From assembly GCF_003253995.1 (NCBI RefSeq), contig NZ_QKZL01000005.1, forward strand, positions 1-64,000: a stretch of 64,000 nt of DNA, given 5' to 3'. Under the pieces are notes generated by a model. That model made no database searches. It was not told the DNA's origin and saw only the letters and a program-made list of their open reading frames with translations. Below, piece by piece: positions 57,686-64,000 of the stretch. This DNA comes from Palleronia aestuarii. Its GTDB lineage: Bacteria; Pseudomonadota; Alphaproteobacteria; Rhodobacterales; Rhodobacteraceae. A program made the position numbers and the translations under genes. How positions within the stretch are numbered: position 1 is the first letter of the stretch; every line of letters starts with the position of its first letter.

Positions 57686-58661
57686 TGGGCGGGCCGCTTC
57701 TCGAGGTGCGCGACCTCACGGTCGCCTTCGGCCCGCGCGACATGCCGCTGCGCGTGGTCGACGGGGTCAGCTTCGCGCTCGACCGGGGCGAGACCGTGGG
57801 CCTCGTCGGCGAGAGTGGATCGGGCAAGTCGATGACGGCGCTGTCGGTGATGCGGCTGGTGCCCGAGCCGCCGGCGCGGATCGGCGGCGAGATCCGCCTC
57901 GACGGCCGCGACATCCTCGGCCTGCCACTACGCGAGATGCCAGCGATCCGCGGCCGCGATGTCGGCATGATCTTCCAGGAACCGATGTCGTCGTTGAACC
58001 CGGTGATGACCATCGGCGACCAGATCGGCGAGGCGATCTCGCTCCACGGACGGATGACTCCGGCGGCGCGGCGCGCCCGGGTGATCGAGCTTCTGACCCT
58101 TGTGGGCATGCCCGATCCGGAGGCGCGTATCCGCGCTTATCCCGACCAGTTCTCGGGCGGCATGCGGCAACGGGTGATGGCGGCCATCGCCATGGCCTGC
58201 AACCCGAGCCTCCTGATCGCCGACGAGCCGACCACGGCGCTCGACGTGACGATCCAGGCGCAGGTGCTTGAGTTGATGACCGACATCCGCGAACGCTTCA
58301 ATTCGGCGATCCTGCTGATCACCCACGATCTCGGCGTGGTGGCCGAGATCTGCGACCGGGTGATCGTGATGTATTCGGGGCGCATCGTCGAGGAGGCCCC
58401 GGTCGAGGCGCTCTTCGACGCGCCGCGCCATCCCTATACCCGGGGCCTGCTGAAATCGGTGCCGAGCTTCTCGGAAACCCGCGAGCGGCTCTACCAGATC
58501 GCCGGCTCGGTCCCGCCGGCGGGGACGATCCGGGAGGGCTGCCCGTTCCGCGCGCGCTGTCCGCTGCGGATGCCGCGCTGCGCGGTGGAGATGCCGCCGA
58601 TGGCGGCGCACGGACCCGGCCACCGCGCGGCGTGCTGGGCAACGGCAGAGGAGGCGGCGGC

Positions 58662-58665
<4 letters not shown>
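57685..58665 (+). CDS. ABC transporter ATPase (DppD-type)
   Basis: The 326-residue ATPase has Walker [22 protein letters not shown], signature [27 protein letters not shown] and the C-terminal [14 protein letters not shown] cluster of oligopeptide-type ATPases. A GTG one codon earlier is a possible start. It is coupled to the second ATPase by ATGA. Confidence 0.93.
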
Positions 58666-59659
<994 letters not shown>

Positions 59660-59663
<4 letters not shown>

Positions 59664-60688
59664 GCGGCGCTCTCGACGGGCTGGTCGTGATCGACCGGTC
59701 CGGGACCATCGCCGGGCAGTACTGCGCCCGGCTGCTGTCGGATTTCGGCGCCGAGGTCTGGCTGGCGGAAGCGGCTCCTGGCAGGCCGGCGATCGCCGCC
59801 GCCCCGCCGCGGGGCAGCATCGGCGACATCCACCTGAACGCCGGCAAGCGCCGCGGCGCGCCCGAGGCCCGGCCCGACATCGTGCTCTGCGCGCCGGGCG
59901 AGGATCCGGACACCCTGCTCGGCGGCGCGGAGGCGCCGATCGCGGTGGTGATCGACGGTTTCGGGCCGGACGGGCCGCGTGCGGGATGGCGCGCGCCCGA
60001 AATCGTGCTGCAGGCGGCCTCGGGGATGATGATCTCCAACGGAGTGCGCGGTCGCGAGCCGCTCTACGGCACCGGGCAGCGCGCCTCCTACGCGGCGGGG
60101 CTCGCGGCCTATGTCCAGATTATGGCCTCACTCCGCGTGCGCGCGGAAGGCGACGCCGATACCTGGGCGGGCGACGCCATCCGCGTCGACGCGGCCGAGA
60201 CCGCCTCGGCGATGTGCTTTCCCTACGCGCTGCAGGCGATCTACAACGGCACCGACCGGCGGCGCGGCGACCAGGACATCCCGGCCGGGCAGGTGCTCTG
60301 CCGCGGTTCCTGGGTCTGCCTCTGGGTCTATTCCAACCGCTTCGCCGCGCTCTGCGAGCGGCTCGGGCTGGAGGCTTGCCTCGACGATCCGCGGTTCCGG
60401 GAGGTGCCCGAGCGGCAAAAGCACTGGCCCGCCTTCTTCGCGCTGGTCGAGGAGAAGGTCGCAGACCGCGACCCCGAGGAATTCGTGGCCGAGTTGCAGG
60501 GGATGCGGATCATCGCCGCGCGCGCCTACCGCATCTCGGAATTGCGCGAGAGCCCGCATCTGGCCGCGCGCGGCTACTGGCGGAACGTCACGATCGACGG
60601 ACGAGAGTATGTCCTGCCGGGGCCGGCCTTCAGGCTCGGCGCGACACCCGCGCGCGACATCGGGGGGGATGCCGATGCTGCCGCTTGA
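59660..60688 (+). CDS. CaiB/BaiF-family CoA-transferase-like protein, first paralogue
   Basis: The 342-residue protein fits the CaiB/BaiF (family III) fold: GLVVIDRSGTIAGQYCARLLSDFGAEVW opening and a central GYA-type region. It is shorter than the second paralogue. Where formyl-CoA transferase has its catalytic Asp, the aligned stretch reads IRVDAAETASA, so Glu appears in that place (alignment by eye). Family members move CoA between acids or racemise acyl-CoAs. It may pair with the next gene as a heteromer. Confidence 0.8.
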
Positions 60689-61919
60689 GGGCGTGCGGGT
60701 GGTCGAGCTGACCACCGCCTGGGCCGGTCCGATGGCGGGGCGCATCCTCGCATGGTACGGCGCGGAGGCGTTCCACATCGAGAGCCCGACGCGCACCAAC
60801 ACCTGGCGGTCGAACCGCGACAAGCCGAGCCCCCTCGCCTTTCCCGACCACGATCCGGGCGACAGGCCCTGGGACCGCGTCTTCACGTTCAACTCGCAGA
60901 ACGTAAACAAGCGCAGCCTCGTCGTCGATCTCAAGCATCCCCACGGCGCCTCCGTGATGCGCCGTCTGGTCGATGCCTCGGACGTGCTGATCTGCAATTT
61001 CCGGCCCGGCTTGCTGGAGCGGCTGGGACTCGGTTACGCGCAACTCGCTAAGACGCATCCGGAACTGATCGTGGTGGAGATGCCGGCCTTCGGCCTCGAC
61101 GGTCCGCATGCCGATTACGCCGCGCTCGGGCCGACGATGGAGATGGCGGCGGGGATGTCGGCGATGGTCGCCTATCCCGGCGGCCAGCCCACGGTGACGG
61201 GGCCGTCCTATCTCGACCCGATCGGCGGGTTCAACGCGGCCGCGGCGATCCTGACCGCGCTGCGCCACCGCGAGCGGACCGGGCGCGGCCAGCATATCGA
61301 GCTCGCCCAGGTCGAGGCGGCGATGCAGTTCATCGGTCCCGAGCTGATCGCCGGGACGGACGTGGCGCCAGAGGGCAACCACGTCGCGGACATGGCGCCG
61401 CACAACGCCTATCCCACCCGCGGCGAGGACGAATGGATCGCCATCGCCGCCGAGGACGACGCGGCCTGGTCGCGGCTGGCCGGGTTGATGGGGCAGGACG
61501 AACTGGCGCGCGATCCACGCTTTGCCACGCTTTCGGCACGTAAAGCCAACGAGGCCGCGCTCGACGCGCTGCTCGCGGAGTGGACCGCGGAGCAGGACAA
61601 GGCCGAGCTCGCCGCGCGGCTGCAGGAGGGCGGCGTCGCCGCCGCTGCGGTGGAGACCGCGCCCGAACAGGCGGCGTCGGAGTACCTCGCCGCGCGGGGC
61701 TTTTTCGACGAGCTGGTTCATGCCGAGGCCGGGCGACACCGCCATCCTGGCCTGCCCCTGCATTCCACGGTCGCGCAGGGATCGCAGCGAAGCGCCTCGC
61801 CCTGCTACGGCGAGGCCAACGGCTACGTGCTGCGCGAGGTTCTCGGCCTGCCGGAGGAAGAGGTCGAGGAGATCCTCGCGAGCGGCGCGATGGCCGACGT
61901 CCCGGCGCCGGGAACGTGA
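60669..61919 (+). CDS. CaiB/BaiF-family CoA-transferase-like protein, second paralogue
   Basis: The 416-residue protein is a full-length family III member: GVRVVELTTAWAGPMAGRILAWYGAEAFHIE, NKRSLVVDLKHP, ICNFRPGLLERLGLGY, and GRGQHIELAQVEAA. The last stretch again has Glu where the transferase Asp is expected, as in alpha-methylacyl-CoA racemase. The ATG at 60669 overlaps the first paralogue by 20 bp; a second ATG two codons later is possible. It probably activates the imported acid as a CoA ester or acts on that ester. Confidence 0.88.
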   Translation: MPMLPLEGVRVVELTTAWAGPMAGRILAWYGAEAFHIESPTRTNTWRSNRDKPSPLAFPDHDPGDRPWDRVFTFNSQNVNKRSLVVDLKHPHGASVMRRLVDASDVLICNFRPGLLERLGLGYAQLAKTHPELIVVEMPAFGLDGPHADYAALGPTMEMAAGMSAMVAYPGGQPTVTGPSYLDPIGGFNAAAAILTALRHRERTGRGQHIELAQVEAAMQFIGPELIAGTDVAPEGNHVADMAPHNAYPTRGEDEWIAIAAEDDAAWSRLAGLMGQDELARDPRFATLSARKANEAALDALLAEWTAEQDKAELAARLQEGGVAAAAVETAPEQAASEYLAARGFFDELVHAEAGRHRHPGLPLHSTVAQGSQRSASPCYGEANGYVLREVLGLPEEEVEEILASGAMADVPAPGT

Positions 61920-62740
61920 GCGCCGACCTGCCCGAGCGGCTCGAGGTCACCGCGATCCTCGATCCCAGGCCGCGCTACCGCGGCACCTCGCACGAGGACG
62001 CGACCGCGCGTGCCATGGGTTTTCCCGCCGCCCTGCTCCCCGGCGTCTTCGTCTACGGCCACGCGGTGCGGCTCGCGGTGATCGGCTGGGGCGCGGACTG
62101 GCTCGCGCGGGGTCGGGCGCAGGTCCGGTTCCGCCGCCCGGTCTATGCCGGCGACCGGCTCGTCGTGACGCGCGGTGCACTTGCGCGGGAGGCGGACGGC
62201 GTCGCCGCGCCGGTGACGGTCACGCGCGGTACGGAGGGCGAGGTCGTGCTCGACGGCCGCCTCGGCCTCGCCGATCGTCCGCCCGATCCACCCACGACGC
62301 TGCCGCTTCCGCCCACCTTCATGCCGAAGCGCGCCATCCGGCCAGGTGACTTCGCACCGCCGCTGCAACTCGGCAGCGGCGAGACGGTGCTGAGCCCCGA
62401 TTTCGTGGCCGAATCCCGTGCCGACTTCCACGAAACCGAGGCGATCTTCGTCGAACGCGGCCTGGTACATCCGGGCTGCCTGCTGCGCCGGACGATGGAG
62501 GATGCGGTGGCCAACCTCGCTCTGCCGATGCCGTTGATCTTCGCCGGGGCGGAGGTGGAGAACCTCGCCCCAGCCCCGGTCGGCGCGCGCTACGCCACCT
62601 CGTCGCGGATCGTCTCGGTCTCGGAAGCGCGCGGCAAGCACTATTTCGAGACGGAAGAATGGCTCCTGGCCGATGGCCACCCCGTCGCGCGCCACGTCCG
62701 GCGCAACCTCTATGCCATGTCCCGGGCTTCCGTGTCGTGA
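61916..62740 (+). CDS. MaoC-like (double hot-dog) hydratase/dehydratase
   Basis: The 274-residue protein appears to hold two hot-dog-like halves; the first has GTSHEDATARAMGFPAALLPG, recalling the MaoC active-site helix, and RRPVYAGDRLVV; the second has ESRADFHETEAIFVERGLVHPG. Family members hydrate enoyl-CoA or mesaconyl-type CoA esters. The start is a GTG overlapping the upstream stop (GTGA). With the CaiB-like pair it suggests a CoA-ester hydration step. It could also be an acyl dehydratase of unknown substrate. Confidence 0.75.
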   Translation: MSADLPERLEVTAILDPRPRYRGTSHEDATARAMGFPAALLPGVFVYGHAVRLAVIGWGADWLARGRAQVRFRRPVYAGDRLVVTRGALAREADGVAAPVTVTRGTEGEVVLDGRLGLADRPPDPPTTLPLPPTFMPKRAIRPGDFAPPLQLGSGETVLSPDFVAESRADFHETEAIFVERGLVHPGCLLRRTMEDAVANLALPMPLIFAGAEVENLAPAPVGARYATSSRIVSVSEARGKHYFETEEWLLADGHPVARHVRRNLYAMSRASVS

Positions 62741-63840
62741 GCCGGATCGCCCGCCTCGAGACGTTCTCGACCCCGGCGGTGGGCTTCGTCCGGGTGACGG
62801 CGGAGGACGGCACGGAGGGCTGGGGCCAGGTCTCCACCTACAACGCCGACATCACCTGCACCGTCTTCCACCGCCAGGTCGCGCCGCACGCACTCGGGGC
62901 CGAGACGACCGACATCGCGGGGCTGATCGAGCTCATCGGCGAGCGCGAGCACAAGTTTCCCGGCAGCTACCTGCGCCGCGCCCAAGCCGGGCTCGACACC
63001 GCGCTCTGGGATCTGCGGGGCAAGGTCGAGGGCAAGCCGGTCTGCACGCTCCTCGGTGGCAGCCCCGGCCCGCTGCGCATCTACGGCAGCTCGATGCGGC
63101 GCGACATCGCGCCCGACGAGGAGGCCGACCGGCTGGTCCGGCTGCGCGACACCTACGGCATCGACGCGTTCAAATGGCGTGTGGGCCGGGTCTGCGGCCG
63201 CGACGTCGACCAGTGGGATGGCCGCACCGAGGAGATCGTGCCCACGGTGGCGCGCGCGCTCGGCGACGAGGTGACAAAGCTCGTGGACGCCAATTCCGGC
63301 TTCACGCCGGCGCGCGCGATCGAGGTGGGGCGGATGCTCGAAGATCACGGCATCGTCCATTTCGAGGAGCCCTGCCCCTACTGGGAGTTCGACTGGACGA
63401 AAGAGGTGACGGACGCGCTGTCGCTCGACGTGACCGGCGGCGAGCAGGATTGCGAGATCTCCGCCTGGCGCACGATGATCGAGATGCGCGCGGTCGACTT
63501 GGTGCAGCCCGACGTGCTCTATCTCGGCGGCGTCGCCCGGACCTTAGAGGTCGCGGCGATGGCGGCCGGCGCCGGCCTGCCCTGCATCCCCCATTCCGCC
63601 AATCGCAGTCTCGTCACGGTGTGCGCGATGCATGTCCTTCGGGCGATCCCGAATGCCGGGCCTTACCTGGAATTCTCGATCGAGAATTACGGGTCGGAGG
63701 ACTGGACCGATCCGCTCTTCGTCCATGCGCCGTTCGAGATACGCGATGGGTGCATCGAGATCGAGGATCGGCCCGGCTGGGGTGTCGAGATCAATCCGAA
63801 CTTCCTCGCGAACGCCCGCCATGAGGAGACCCGCGCCTGA
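62737..63840 (+). CDS. second enolase-superfamily (mandelate racemase/MLE type) enzyme
   Basis: The 367-residue protein opens with VSRIARLETFSTP and carries the barrel motifs AFKWRV (Lys), VDANSGF (Asp), HFEEPCPYWEFDW (Glu), GGEQDC (Glu) and PHSAN (His) near the end. The GTG start overlaps the MaoC-like stop as GTGA. It is clearly different from the first enolase-superfamily enzyme of the operon; the HFEEPCPYWEFDW pattern resembles acid-sugar dehydratase-type members. It is the last gene of the operon. Confidence 0.88.
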   Translation: MSRIARLETFSTPAVGFVRVTAEDGTEGWGQVSTYNADITCTVFHRQVAPHALGAETTDIAGLIELIGEREHKFPGSYLRRAQAGLDTALWDLRGKVEGKPVCTLLGGSPGPLRIYGSSMRRDIAPDEEADRLVRLRDTYGIDAFKWRVGRVCGRDVDQWDGRTEEIVPTVARALGDEVTKLVDANSGFTPARAIEVGRMLEDHGIVHFEEPCPYWEFDWTKEVTDALSLDVTGGEQDCEISAWRTMIEMRAVDLVQPDVLYLGGVARTLEVAAMAAGAGLPCIPHSANRSLVTVCAMHVLRAIPNAGPYLEFSIENYGSEDWTDPLFVHAPFEIRDGCIEIEDRPGWGVEINPNFLANARHEETRA

Positions 63841-64000
63841 TCCCTGGGTCGGCATCGCTTCGACCCGGCGTCTAGCGCAGAGCAGTCTGAGCACCAAGAT
63901 ATCTGGGGGAGCCGGTACGGCCTTTCATCGATGATCGACACAGGTCCGGACGATTGGGGAAAGGGATTGCGAAATCCACGAAAGTCGTTCGAATTTTACC
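63841..64000. other. 160-bp tail of the window
   Basis: GGGTCG and CGACCC (63846-63851 and 63861-63866) can form a weak terminator hairpin just after the last stop. A plus-strand frame from ATG 63931 stays open to the window end, but it is too short to assess and has no clear ribosome-binding site. Confidence 0.3.

Noticed and set aside
63931-64000. Possible start of a gene running off the window end
   Set aside because: Only 23 codons are visible, with no convincing ribosome-binding site and no recognisable motif.

Overview
The window looks like alphaproteobacterial DNA, most likely from a Rhodobacterales/roseobacter-type organism. This is inferred from the high GC content, tightly overlapping ATGA/GTGA gene junctions, the glpSTPQUV-type glycerol ABC operon and the very high density of ABC importers. 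No rRNA, tRNA, CRISPR array, replication gene or intact mobile element was recognised. The window reads as a metabolic, transporter-rich accessory region of a chromosome or large replicon.

Layout. (1) 0-7.2 kb: a decayed IS5-family transposase, then mntH (Mn2+ Nramp importer) divergent from mntR with a perfect palindrome between them, then a copper-handling block (DUF2946-like protein, PCu(A)C chaperone, Sco, PepSY-TM protein) closed by a second IS5 remnant. (2) 7.3-11.7 kb: an FtsX-type ABC transporter with a small exported CPFC protein, resembling the zinc-linked PA4064-PA4066/Zrg clusters, next to a PhoA-family alkaline phosphatase, then a third IS5 remnant. (3) 12-17.3 kb: a small RTX protein, an HPt protein, and a coupled three-gene set made of a receiver / zinc-ribbon / degenerate-GGDEF protein, a processive GT2 glycosyltransferase and an Alg44/HlyD-like membrane protein. 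This is a candidate uncharacterised exopolysaccharide system. A fourth IS5 remnant follows. (4) 17.9-26.4 kb: an iron-type alcohol dehydrogenase and the glycerol importer glpSTPQUV, divergent from a DeoR-type glpR. (5) 26.6-36.1 kb: a peptide/glutathione-like ABC importer with a gamma-glutamyltransferase, a DUF1028 gene broken by an 11-bp tandem duplication, and a formamidase/acetamidase upstream. (6) 36.6-51.3 kb: a xylan/xylose locus with a LacI regulator, CUT1 importer, GH43 beta-xylosidase, MsmK-type ATPase, Gfo/Idh/MocA oxidoreductase, ThuA protein and xylose isomerase. It runs convergent to a xylose-type importer (xylF, xylH, single-domain ATPase), which is divergent from a ROK regulator. 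(7) 51.6-63.8 kb: a LacI regulator with a near-perfect LacI-type operator, divergent from an operon of two enolase-superfamily enzymes, a complete oligopeptide-type importer, two CaiB/BaiF CoA-transferase-family proteins and a MaoC-like hydratase. This is a candidate undescribed uptake-and-catabolism pathway for an organic acid.

How the parts work together: most modules pair a divergent regulator with an importer and the enzymes for its substrate, and four IS5 remnants mark the module boundaries in the first 18 kb. Strong intercistronic hairpins lie directly after four of the five substrate-binding-protein genes (glp, peptide, CUT1 and xyl operons), which would favour excess binding protein over permease.
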